From contig JASGHY010000001.1 of NCBI GenBank assembly GCA_047602185.1, positions 5,518,001 through 5,582,000 of the forward strand: DNA of 64,000 nucleotides, given 5' to 3'. The notes beneath the pieces were generated by a model that was given only the letters and a program-made list of their open reading frames with translations, had not been told where the DNA came from and did not search any database. Below, piece by piece: positions 57,080 through 64,000 of the stretch; position 1 is the stretch's first letter; each line of letters opens with the position of its first letter. Source of the DNA: PMP191F sp047602185 (GTDB lineage Bacteria; Bacteroidota; Bacteroidia; Chitinophagales; Chitinophagaceae). Both the position numbers and the translations under genes were made by a program.

Positions 57080-58081
57080 CTATAGTGGTTGTAACTGTGC
57101 AAGATATTGATTGCAGGCGTTCTGCACGGTTTCCTGCAGTGGTGTGAAAGCAAAGCCGGGAAGAGCGGCTGTAATTTTACTGTTATCAAAACAGCTTTTG
57201 CTTTGGGCAATAATGGCTGTTTGCCTGGTAAGCAAAGGTTTTTTGCCTGAAAACATAGAGCGTAGTTTCTCAATTCTCCATGCCAGCTGACCCAGGGCTG
57301 GCGTTGCTTCCTTGTGCGGTTGTTTTTTGCCAAACCCGTCAGCAATGGTATTAAACAACTGGCGGAAAGACCAGTTATCACCATTTACAATAAAGCGCTC
57401 GTTGGTATGCCCGGTTTCCAGCAGCATTACAGCAATACGTGCAACATCTTCCACAGCTACAAATCCGTTAACACCATTCGTATACCATGGGAACTCTTTA
57501 TATACGTTTTTGAAAATAGCACAACTGGATGTGTTCCAGTCGCCATAACCAATAATAGTGCTGGGGTTCAGGATTACTGCATTCAGTCCTTCGGCAAGGG
57601 CACGCCATACTTCCATTTCACCTTTATACTTACTGATAGCGTAAGGAGTATTCCATTTACCGTTCTGCCATTTCTTCTTTTCTGTTACCAGCTCATCTGT
57701 ACCTGTACGGCCAATGGCTGCAACAGAACTGATGTGTATGAAACGTTGGATATTTTTTTCAATAGCCACGTTCACTACATTGGCAGTGCCTTCTATATTT
57801 ATTTTATACAGGTCTTTTGTGTCCGCAGCATGAAAAGATACTTTGCCTGCAGCATGAATAACGGCATCCATGCCTTTCATGGCATCTTCCAGTGATATGA
57901 TGTCGAGAATATCACCTTCCACCCACTCTACCTGTGCTGTAATGCCGGGATCAATAAAAAAAGGAGCCACTGGCTTACGACGGATAGCCCTGACCGTGTA
58001 GCCACTTTGTACCAGTTGCCGGATGATGTATGCTCCGGCAAAGCCAGTACCTCCAGTTATTAGTATCTTTTTCGGGGGCAA
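57080..58081 (-). CDS. NAD-dependent epimerase/dehydratase (extended SDR)
   Basis: A 333-residue extended short-chain dehydrogenase. Cofactor motif ILITGGTGFAGAYIIRQL, then DAVIHAAGKVSFHAADTKDL; catalytic residues Ser in HISSVAAIG and Tyr-x-x-x-Lys in YAISKYKGEMEVW; NPSTIIGYGDWN. This most resembles dihydroflavonol-4-reductase or NAD(P)-binding sugar epimerase-like proteins. The substrate is open. It lies 81 nt downstream of a 3-hydroxyacyl-CoA dehydrogenase gene on the same strand, possibly one transcript. No signal peptide. Confidence 0.85.
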   Translation of the reverse strand: MPPKKILITGGTGFAGAYIIRQLVQSGYTVRAIRRKPVAPFFIDPGITAQVEWVEGDILDIISLEDAMKGMDAVIHAAGKVSFHAADTKDLYKINIEGTANVVNVAIEKNIQRFIHISSVAAIGRTGTDELVTEKKKWQNGKWNTPYAISKYKGEMEVWRALAEGLNAVILNPSTIIGYGDWNTSSCAIFKNVYKEFPWYTNGVNGFVAVEDVARIAVMLLETGHTNERFIVNGDNWSFRQLFNTIADGFGKKQPHKEATPALGQLAWRIEKLRSMFSGKKPLLTRQTAIIAQSKSCFDNSKITAALPGFAFTPLQETVQNACNQYLAQLQPL

Positions 58082-58162
58082 ATTGATTTTCTAAAAAATG
58101 ATTGCGAAGATAACCCTTCTCAGTAAAACCAGCTACGCAGTTTTATAGTACAATTTGCTGAA

Positions 58163-59008
58163 TTAGCTGTACTGGTAATACCCTTTACCTGTTTTGCGGC
58201 CCAACGCACCTTCTACCACCTTTTGTTGTTGAATAGGCGATGGCTGTAAACGCAGCGGTTGTTCCATTGCATCATAAACAGAACAGCTTACTGCATAATT
58301 AATATCGTTGCCAATAAGGTCCATCAGTTTAAAAGGGCCCATTTTAAAACCGGTTGCTTCCAGCAAACGATCAATGGTCGCAAAATCACTAATACCCGAT
58401 TCTACCAGCTTCAATGCTTCCAGGTAATAAGGGCGTGCTACGTGATTAACAATAAATCCCGGTGCATCCTTACACAAAACCGGTGTTTTGCCCATTTGCC
58501 CCGACAACTGTACAATGGTTTCTGTAACAGCAGCAGTAGTGTATGATGTATTCACCACTTCTACGAGTTTCATAACAGGTGCGGGATTAAAAAAATGCAT
58601 GCCGATCACCCTTTCCGGGTGAATGACCTTTTCAGCAATGGCCGTAACTGATAAAGAGGAGGTATTGGTAGCCATGATCACTTCGCTGTGATTTACTTCG
58701 GCCAGTTGATTCAGCAGGCCTGCTTTAATAGCTATATTTTCTACGATTGCTTCAATAATAACATCGGCAATGCAATCATTTATCGAAGAAACGAATTGCA
58801 GCCGGCTGAGTATAGCAGTTTTATCATCCGCGGTGATCTTGTTTTTAGCAACCAGTGATTGCAGATCATGCTGAATCTTTTCTTCAGCTTTTTGCAGCAT
58901 CTCTTTGTTTACATCATACAGCAAAGCATAAAATCCACTTTGTACGGCTGCCTGTGCAATACCACTGCCCATTGTGCCAGCCCCGCAAATGCATATTGTT
59001 TGAACCAT
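58163..59008 (-). CDS. 3-hydroxybutyryl-CoA dehydrogenase family protein
   Basis: A 281-residue NAD-dependent enzyme. N-terminal Rossmann domain with ICICGAGTMGSGIAQAAVQS, then IEAIVENIAIK and NTSSLSVT, and the 3HCDH signature (catalytic His in GMHFFNPAPVMKLVEVV). The C-terminal dimerisation domain has DAPGFIVNHVARPYYLEAL and FKMGPFKLMDLIGNDINY. It interconverts 3-hydroxyacyl-CoA and 3-oxoacyl-CoA in fatty-acid, butyrate or phenylacetate metabolism. No thiolase or hydratase gene lies nearby, so the pathway is undecided. Confidence 0.9.
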   Translation of the reverse strand: MVQTICICGAGTMGSGIAQAAVQSGFYALLYDVNKEMLQKAEEKIQHDLQSLVAKNKITADDKTAILSRLQFVSSINDCIADVIIEAIVENIAIKAGLLNQLAEVNHSEVIMATNTSSLSVTAIAEKVIHPERVIGMHFFNPAPVMKLVEVVNTSYTTAAVTETIVQLSGQMGKTPVLCKDAPGFIVNHVARPYYLEALKLVESGISDFATIDRLLEATGFKMGPFKLMDLIGNDINYAVSCSVYDAMEQPLRLQPSPIQQQKVVEGALGRKTGKGYYQYS

Positions 59009-59283
59009 AAAGGATATCGTTAGAATGCTAAGATAGGAAATGAGAAGTAAGGAACGCTAAACGCTGAACGCCTGACGCGAAGAAGTGCAAGAGGCACGGG
59101 TTGGTTGACAGGTTGAAGAGTTGAAAGGTTTACAAGTGAACCGGTATTGCAATGAGCTTTGTATCTGAAATTAATCAGGAAAGCCGGTCTGAGGCCCTTA
59201 AACCTTATACCTTATAAACCAATGAGGCAAAAAAATACCCGTCATCACTGACGGGCTTTTGAAAAATATCTGTATAAGGAGCG
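59009..59283. repeat. Gap with phrase-like repeats between pheS and the hydroxyacyl-CoA dehydrogenase
   Basis: No gene seen. It contains AACGCTAAACGCTGAACGCC (59055-59074), an inverted relative of the AGCGTT phrases at 61.8-62.1 kb, and GGTTGACAGGTTGAAGAGTT (59103-59122), a member of the GTTGA family also at 35.36 and 46.18 kb. Confidence 0.7.
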
Positions 59284-60315
59284 TCAGACGGCTCCGGTAA
59301 ATTGTCGGAGAAAACGAACATCATTTTCGCTGAACAGGCGGATATCATTGATACCGTATTTGAGCAATGCGGGGCGCTCGATACCCATACCAAATGCAAA
59401 GCCGGTATATTTATTAGGATCGATACCGCAGTTCTCCAATACTTTGGGATGTACCATACCACACCCCAGGATCTCCAGCCAGCCTGTACGTTTACAAACC
59501 GCGCAACCTTCACCATGACAGATCTGGCATTGAATATCCATCTCCGCACTGGGTTCTGTGAACGGGAAGTAAGACGGACGGAAACGGATCTTAATATCCT
59601 TACTATACATTTCCTGTACAAAGAAGTAAAGGGTCTGTTTCAGGTCGGCAAAAGAAACATTCTCGTCAATATACAAACCTTCGATCTGGTGAAAGAAGCA
59701 GTGGCTGCGTGCACTCACCGTTTCATTACGATATACACGACCGGGACAAACAATGCGGATTGGCAGGTTGCCCTTTTCCATTGCCCTGATCTGTGTGTTA
59801 CTGGTATGCGTACGCAATAACCAGTCTGGGTTTTGCTGAATATAAAAAGTATCCTGCATGTCGCGGGCAGGGTGATGCTCCGGCAGGTTCAGTGCTGTAA
59901 AGTTGTGCCAGTCATCCTCAATTTCCGGTCCTTCGGCTACAGAAAAGCCAAGACGCTGGAAAATGCTGATCACATGGTTCAGGAACAGGTTTATCGGGTG
60001 ACGGGTTCCGATGGGAACTGCATCACCGGGCAGGGTTACGTCCATGGTATCAGCAGCAGTACTGCTGTTGCTTTCCAGGCTTTCCTTCCAGGTGTCGTAT
60101 TTGCCTTCGGCCAGTTGTTTAAACTCATTCAGTATCTGCCCGAATTCCTTCTTTTTATCGGCAGGTACATTTTTCATTTCCGTAAACAGGTTTTTCACAA
60201 TCCCTTTCGTTCCCAGGAACTTAATACGGTAGGCCTCCAGCGAGTCCGCGCCATTGGGTGTAAGTCCTTCTATTTCCTGCTTATAGGCAGCTATCTGTTG
60301 TAACAATTGATCCAT
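59284..60315 (-). CDS. pheS: Phenylalanyl-tRNA synthetase alpha subunit
   Basis: A 343-residue class II synthetase subunit. An N-terminal coiled coil (about 1-90) touches tRNA. Class II motif 1 lies around GTRHPINLFLNHVISIFQRL; motif 2 is in LLRTHTSNTQIRAME and RVYRNETVSARSHCFFHQIE; motif 3 in FGMGIERPALLKYGI. The Phe pocket includes FRPSYFPFTEPSAEMDI. A short Cys-rich insert (CQICHGEGCAVC) has the spacing of a zinc site. Its partner pheT is not in the window. A TATCTTTG promoter element lies 4 nt before the ATG. Confidence 0.95.
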   Translation of the reverse strand: MDQLLQQIAAYKQEIEGLTPNGADSLEAYRIKFLGTKGIVKNLFTEMKNVPADKKKEFGQILNEFKQLAEGKYDTWKESLESNSSTAADTMDVTLPGDAVPIGTRHPINLFLNHVISIFQRLGFSVAEGPEIEDDWHNFTALNLPEHHPARDMQDTFYIQQNPDWLLRTHTSNTQIRAMEKGNLPIRIVCPGRVYRNETVSARSHCFFHQIEGLYIDENVSFADLKQTLYFFVQEMYSKDIKIRFRPSYFPFTEPSAEMDIQCQICHGEGCAVCKRTGWLEILGCGMVHPKVLENCGIDPNKYTGFAFGMGIERPALLKYGINDIRLFSENDVRFLRQFTGAV

Positions 60316-60319
60316 GCCG

Positions 60320-60327
60320 CAAAGATA
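60320..60327 (-). promoter_or_regulatory. pheS promoter -7 element
   Basis: The minus strand reads TATCTTTG, fitting TAnnTTTG, 4 nt before the ATG at 60315. The message would be nearly leaderless, which argues against a classic attenuator leader. Confidence 0.55.
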
Positions 60328-60610
60328 ATGGAAAGTTCCGGGTTCCGGGTTTCAGGATAAGGGGGTGGGTTACCAGATGGAAGATACCAGTTACCGGATT
60401 CCGGGTGGCAGGTACCCGGATAAATACCCGGTATCAGTTTCAATCCGTTAACGAATATTATCCCCCGGAAACCAGCAATCGTTATAGCGCATGATCTACA
60501 TCCTCATATCCGCTATCTTGTTCTTATATCCGGCATCGTTTCGCTGATTACCAATTCCCCTTGTACCTTGAAGCCTTGTTCCTTACTCCCTGATATCTTA
60601 TCTTGCGCCC
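60328..60610. repeat. Divergent gap with ACCGG/CCGGGT phrases
   Basis: No gene seen. 60336-60440 is a run of words such as TTCCGGGTTCCGGGTTT, ACCAGTTACCGGATTCCGGG and TACCCGGATAAATACCCGG. The right part (60562-60590, TACCTTGAAGCCTTGTTCCT) resembles 25766-25785. TTATCTTGC just before the ATG at 60611 may be a variant -7 element. Confidence 0.6.
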
Positions 60611-61747
60611 ATGTCAGACAGCTTGCATATTGCGGATTTCCTTCAACCCATTCACCTTGGAATGTTGTCGGATGATGAGGGATATAAGGACGGACAGCTT
60701 GGAAAGAAAATAGATGTGTACGAAGAGGAGCTTCCCGATGTAACACAGGCCGATCTTGTATTGATTGGTTGTGGTGAGCAACGTGGCAGCGGCGTTGGTA
60801 AAAAAAATACCAATGCACCGGATATCATTCGCGGCCAGTTATATACCCTTTACGGATGGCATGATAATATCCGTATTGCTGATATCGGGAACGTAATTAC
60901 CGGAGCTTCCTTAAATGATACTTACGCAGCCCTGAAAACTGTAATCGGCGCTTTGACCGATATTGGAAAAACAGTAGTGATCCTCGGTGGCTCGCACGAT
61001 CTTACCCTTGCCCAGTATAGCGCTTATACCGATCGCAAACAGGTAATTGAAGCAGCCTGTGTCGATTCACTGATCAACCTGGATATGGATTCACGCCAGC
61101 GCGACCATAACTTTCTGATGGAAATGCTGACCGGCGAACCCAATTTTATCCGTCACTATAACCATATCGGTTTCCAGAGCTATTATGTGCACCCCCATAT
61201 GCTGGAAACAATGGATAAGCTGCGCTTTGATTGTTTCCGTGTAGGGCAGGTGCGTGAGAATATTGAAGAAATGGAACCTGCCATGCGTAGCTGCGAGCTG
61301 GTAAGCTTTGATATTGCTGCGCTGGCCAATGCCTATGCGCCCGCCAACCTTGTAACCCCTAACGGATTTACCGGCGAAGATGCCTGCATCCTGATGCGTT
61401 ATGCAGGGTTAAGTCCACACATGAATACCCTGGGTATCTATGGCTACGAACCTGTTAATGATCGTAATCAGCTTACGGCAAAACAGATCAGCCATATGCT
61501 GTGGTACCTGGTAGATGGACGCAGCCGTGCCAAGCGTGAAGCCAATCTTGAACAACGTGAATTCTTCAATGAGTTTCATATTGCCTTTGCTGAAATAGAT
61601 ACCATGTTTTTACAGAGCAAAAAAACCGGTCGCTGGTGGATGCAGTTGCCCGACAAAACATTTATCCCCTGCTCATACAAAGATTATATGCTGGCCAGCA
61701 GCAACGAAATTCCCGAAAGATGGTTCCGTGCACAGGAGCGTAATTAA
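60611..61747 (+). CDS. Arginase/formimidoylglutamase-fold protein with incomplete metal site
   Basis: A 378-residue ureohydrolase-fold protein. The first metal motif is present (LGGSHD, His129). The second, normally DxHxD, reads LDMDSR (Asp158, Asp160; the His is absent), and the third, normally DxDxxD, reads FDIAALANA (Asp234 kept, second Asp changed to Ala236). So the two-manganese centre seems incomplete. Bacteroidota carry a formimidoylglutamase-like group of this length near histidine breakdown or arginine genes; none is adjacent here. It may be a non-catalytic member or use another metal arrangement. The C-terminal third (TGRWWMQLPDKTFIPCSYKD) is typical of that group. Confidence 0.75.
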   Translation: MSDSLHIADFLQPIHLGMLSDDEGYKDGQLGKKIDVYEEELPDVTQADLVLIGCGEQRGSGVGKKNTNAPDIIRGQLYTLYGWHDNIRIADIGNVITGASLNDTYAALKTVIGALTDIGKTVVILGGSHDLTLAQYSAYTDRKQVIEAACVDSLINLDMDSRQRDHNFLMEMLTGEPNFIRHYNHIGFQSYYVHPHMLETMDKLRFDCFRVGQVRENIEEMEPAMRSCELVSFDIAALANAYAPANLVTPNGFTGEDACILMRYAGLSPHMNTLGIYGYEPVNDRNQLTAKQISHMLWYLVDGRSRAKREANLEQREFFNEFHIAFAEIDTMFLQSKKTGRWWMQLPDKTFIPCSYKDYMLASSNEIPERWFRAQERN

Positions 61748-62193
61748 TGTACTGATGTGCAGATTAGCTAATGTGCAAATTGGCTACCGGATATTTTACA
61801 AACTGCGAGAATCGAATATAAAAGTATTCGTAGCGATCGCGAATGGTTGTATTAGCGTTAAGCGTTCCGCGTTGAGCGTTCGGCAGACCTGTTAATGTGC
61901 AAATATGCAAATGTGTCGTAGGATGTTCTATTAATCGCAGAGAACTGGAATGGTTGTATTAGCGTTCCGCGTTGAGCGTTCAGCATATTCTATGCAATTA
62001 CGCCTGTCCCGCATCTCATATAAGTTGATACATTTCAAACCACGGAGAATAGGATATAAGCAGCGATCACGAATTGCTGTATTAGCGTTAGGCATTCCGC
62101 GTTGAGCGTTTCGTCTTTCTCGTTCAGCCTTGCTTATAACCTATCACTTAAAACTTATAACCTTCCCTCCACACATTATCTTATATTGCTGAT
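61748..62193. repeat. Gap with three degenerate copies of an AGCGTT-rich unit
   Basis: No gene seen in 446 nt. Three direct, imperfect copies lie at about 61806-61885, 61934-61985 and 62043-62112, each with GTATTAGCGTT and CCGCGTTGAGCGTT. The end of the gap (62133-62161) matches 36460-36488 at 28 of 29. The dacB promoter should lie just before 62194; TTATATTGC there may be a variant -7 site. Confidence 0.75.
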
Positions 62194-63546
62194 ATGAAAA
62201 CAAACACCGGGTTCCTGTTAGTAGCAACATTATCACTGGCATCCTGTTCCACTCAAAAGATCCTTAATAAACAGGCCACGCAATCCATCCTGTCTGATTC
62301 TGCACTGGCACATGCACATGTTGGCATCAGCTTGTATGATGTGTCAGACAATAAATACCTGTACAATTACCAGGGCGATCATTATTTTACCCCGGCTTCC
62401 AATACAAAAATTGTAACCTGCTATGCAGGTATGAAATATTTAGGCGATAGCCTGCCAGGTATTCAATATTGGGAGCAGGATGGGGCTATCTATCTGCAAC
62501 CCACTGCTGACCCTAGTTTGTTACATCCCGAGTTTGCTGCTAACCCTGTGATTGATTTCCTCAAAAAAACAACATTACCGGTTTATATTACTGATGCCAA
62601 CTGGAAAGAACAGGCCCTGGGCGCGGGCTGGAGTTGGGACGACTACAATGACGACTATATGGTAGAGCGTAGCCCGCTACCTGTGTATGGAAATGTGTTG
62701 CGCTGGGTACAGGAAAAAAATGAAGAAGCAGAACAGGATACCTCAGGGTTCGACCAGTCTGTTTCTATTTACTCTATGCCCGAAGTAAACTGGAATGTGA
62801 AGTTTTCACCGGATAATGGTAAAAAGAACTTTTTTGTACAACGCAGCCAGGCTGAGAATACCTATACCATTACGCAGGGAGCAGAAAAGAAAAAAGTTCA
62901 GCAGGAAGTACCCTTCATCACCAATGGACTGCAGGCTGCATTGGAATTATTACCGGATACTATCGGCAAAGCTATCATCATTGCAAAAGACCTTCCTTTT
63001 AAGGCTGATCGTGCTATGCATACTATCCACTCACAACGAACAGATTCATTGTTCAGACCAATGATGCACCGCAGCGATAATTTTTATGCAGAACAAACGC
63101 TGCTGATGGTGAGTGCTGCAAAGCTGGGTGGGCTTATCAGTGACAGAAGGATCATTGATACATTATTAAAAACAGACCTGCGCGATCTGCCGCAACAGCC
63201 CCGGTGGGTAGATGGAAGTGGGTTAAGCCGTTTCAACCTGTTCACTCCACAGGACTTTGTTACTATCCTGCTCAAAATGCAACAGGAAATAGGCATGGAC
63301 AGAATTAAGAAAGTATTTCCTACAGGCGGATGTGGTACACTGGCCAGTTATTATAAAAAAGACAGCGGGTATATTTATGCCAAAACAGGTTCGCTGACAG
63401 GTGTACTGGCTTTAAGTGGTTATTTATATACAAAGAAAAACAAGCTGATGGTGTTCTCTGTACTCATCAACAATCACCAGGGCAGTGCAACTGCTATACG
63501 AAGAAGAGTAGAAGCGTTCATTACCCAGGTAAGAGAGAAGTATTAA
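62194..63546 (+). CDS. dacB: D-alanyl-D-alanine carboxypeptidase/endopeptidase (PBP4, S13 family), lipoprotein
   Basis: A 450-residue lipoprotein (lipobox LASC at about residue 18). The serine-peptidase triad motifs are complete: SNTK (Ser69, Lys72) in TPASNTKIVT, SDN (Ser294-Asn296) in HRSDNFYAEQ, and KTG (Lys397-Gly399) in AKTGSLTGVL. PBP4-type enzymes trim the terminal D-Ala and cut peptide cross-links in peptidoglycan. A lipid anchor instead of a plain signal is common in Bacteroidota. The domain inserted between the first two motifs is of normal length. It is a single gene with a strong terminator. Confidence 0.92.
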   Translation: MKTNTGFLLVATLSLASCSTQKILNKQATQSILSDSALAHAHVGISLYDVSDNKYLYNYQGDHYFTPASNTKIVTCYAGMKYLGDSLPGIQYWEQDGAIYLQPTADPSLLHPEFAANPVIDFLKKTTLPVYITDANWKEQALGAGWSWDDYNDDYMVERSPLPVYGNVLRWVQEKNEEAEQDTSGFDQSVSIYSMPEVNWNVKFSPDNGKKNFFVQRSQAENTYTITQGAEKKKVQQEVPFITNGLQAALELLPDTIGKAIIIAKDLPFKADRAMHTIHSQRTDSLFRPMMHRSDNFYAEQTLLMVSAAKLGGLISDRRIIDTLLKTDLRDLPQQPRWVDGSGLSRFNLFTPQDFVTILLKMQQEIGMDRIKKVFPTGGCGTLASYYKKDSGYIYAKTGSLTGVLALSGYLYTKKNKLMVFSVLINNHQGSATAIRRRVEAFITQVREKY

Positions 63547-63572
63547 GACACAGGCATACAAGCGATATAAAT

Positions 63573-63607
63573 AAAAAAGCCGGTGATCAGCGATCACCGG
63601 CTTTTTT
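63573..63607. terminator. Bidirectional intrinsic terminator
   Basis: A perfect 16-bp stem (AAAAAAGCCGGTGATC at 63573-63588 with 63592-63607, loop AGC) between the convergent dacB and TPR genes; the T and A tails form part of the stem ends. Confidence 0.88.
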
Positions 63608-63630
63608 ATTGGTCGTATATCTTAATCTTA

Positions 63631-64000
63631 TTATCCAGGGATCCTGGAAATGTATTTCTCAATCTCTTTGATCTGCTTAACGATATCGGGAGAAGATGGT
63701 TTCAGTGCTTTGGTTTTGCGGAAAAACTCTTTAGCAGCACGGAACTCACGTTTGTTCATCATAATGTTGCACATCTGCAGGTAAGCAGCAGCTTCATTCT
63801 CTTTATCAGGTAAGCCTTCGCGGATAGCCTGGCGGATATAACTTTCGCCTTGTTTAAAATTGTTTTTCTGCAAAGCGATCATGCCCATCTGCAGCAGGTT
63901 GGCGCCTTTCACTTCCTTCATGGGAGTACCGAGGTCCAGGCCTTTTTTCATGTTCTGCTCAGCGCTGTCAAAATCCTGCTTCATCATAGCCAGCTGACCT
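63631..64000 (-). CDS. TPR-repeat protein (5' end outside window)
   Basis: The frame is open from the window edge down to the stop at 63631; at least 122 codons are visible and the start lies outside. It consists of tetratricopeptide repeats: AMMKQDFDSAEQNMKKGLDL, LLQMGMIALQKNNFKQGESY, LQMCNIMMNKREFRAAKEFF and the closing helix DIVKQIKEIEKYIS. Each unit is a helix pair of about 34 residues with the small-residue and aromatic pattern of TPRs. Such proteins are scaffolds for protein complexes. Because the N-terminus is missing, location and partners are unknown. Confidence 0.8.
   Translation of the reverse strand, partial: GQLAMMKQDFDSAEQNMKKGLDLGTPMKEVKGANLLQMGMIALQKNNFKQGESYIRQAIREGLPDKENEAAAYLQMCNIMMNKREFRAAKEFFRKTKALKPSSPDIVKQIKEIEKYISRIPG

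Overview
The window looks like chromosomal DNA of a Bacteroidota member, most likely of the order Chitinophagales (Chitinophagaceae-like). The grounds are a gldH gliding lipoprotein, a batD gene, a ribosomal protein THX gene, a two-gene methionine synthase, GxxExxY and LVIVD-repeat proteins, CarboxypepD_reg-like and Ig-like (Big_5) lipoproteins, and start regions carrying the phylum's promoter pattern (TTG about 18-19 nt before TAnnTTTG). It is mostly housekeeping DNA. I see no rRNA or tRNA gene, no transposase, no prophage and no CRISPR array.

Layout. 0-2.7 kb: three same-strand envelope genes (two LVIVD lipoproteins and a barrel-like protein cut by the window edge), then a divergent polysaccharide deacetylase. 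2.8-10.2 kb: a GH3 glycosidase/beta-lactamase fusion, mutL (TTG start), and an ECF sigma factor with a membrane-tethered barrel protein. 10.2-12.0 kb: a 1.8 kb gene-free stretch holding three hairpin elements with shared terminal inverted repeats, embedded in duplicated spacer DNA. 12.0-20.7 kb: two signalling operons on the minus strand (a sigma-54 regulator with a hybrid kinase and an SRPBCC protein; a TlpA-like protein with a LytS-type kinase and a LytTR regulator). 20.8-31.2 kb: a UvrD-type helicase-nuclease, a Big_5 lipoprotein, recR, and the split metH operon. The metH operon has a long structured leader and is interrupted by a GxxExxY cassette with terminal inverted repeats. 31-38.5 kb: a barrel-like protein, a LOG-family protein, xth, a DUF4286 protein, HU, THX, pdxH, a coiled-coil membrane protein and pyrH. 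38.7-49.9 kb: aldehyde dehydrogenase, glutathione peroxidase, DUF4870, M28 peptidase, dusB, CPBP protease-cdsA-psd, a YjjG-type phosphatase, an SDR and batD. 50-64 kb: gldH with a two-component pair, yicC, rluE, lpxD, a CarboxypepD_reg protein, an epimerase, a hydroxyacyl-CoA dehydrogenase, pheS, an arginase-fold protein, a PBP4-type peptidase and a TPR protein cut by the edge.

How genes work together. Envelope and lipid functions recur: cdsA and psd make phospholipid; lpxD makes lipid A; the deacetylase, the GH3 fusion and the PBP4-type enzyme act on cell-wall glycans and peptides; several lipoproteins are present. DNA maintenance genes (mutL, recR, xth, the helicase-nuclease, HU) are scattered rather than clustered. 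Most groups end in strong perfect hairpins, several of them shared between convergent genes.

The most unusual content lies outside ordinary genes: (1) the hairpin elements at 11.19-11.91 kb; (2) the GxxExxY cassette between the two metH genes; (3) the structured metH leader at 26.68-26.93 kb; and (4) short phrase-like sequences that recur, often inverted, in at least nine separate intergenic gaps, including a perfect 40-nt match between 11.96 kb and 26.44 kb. All repeat matches were found by eye, so the list is probably incomplete. Function calls rest on recognised motifs, not on database searches.
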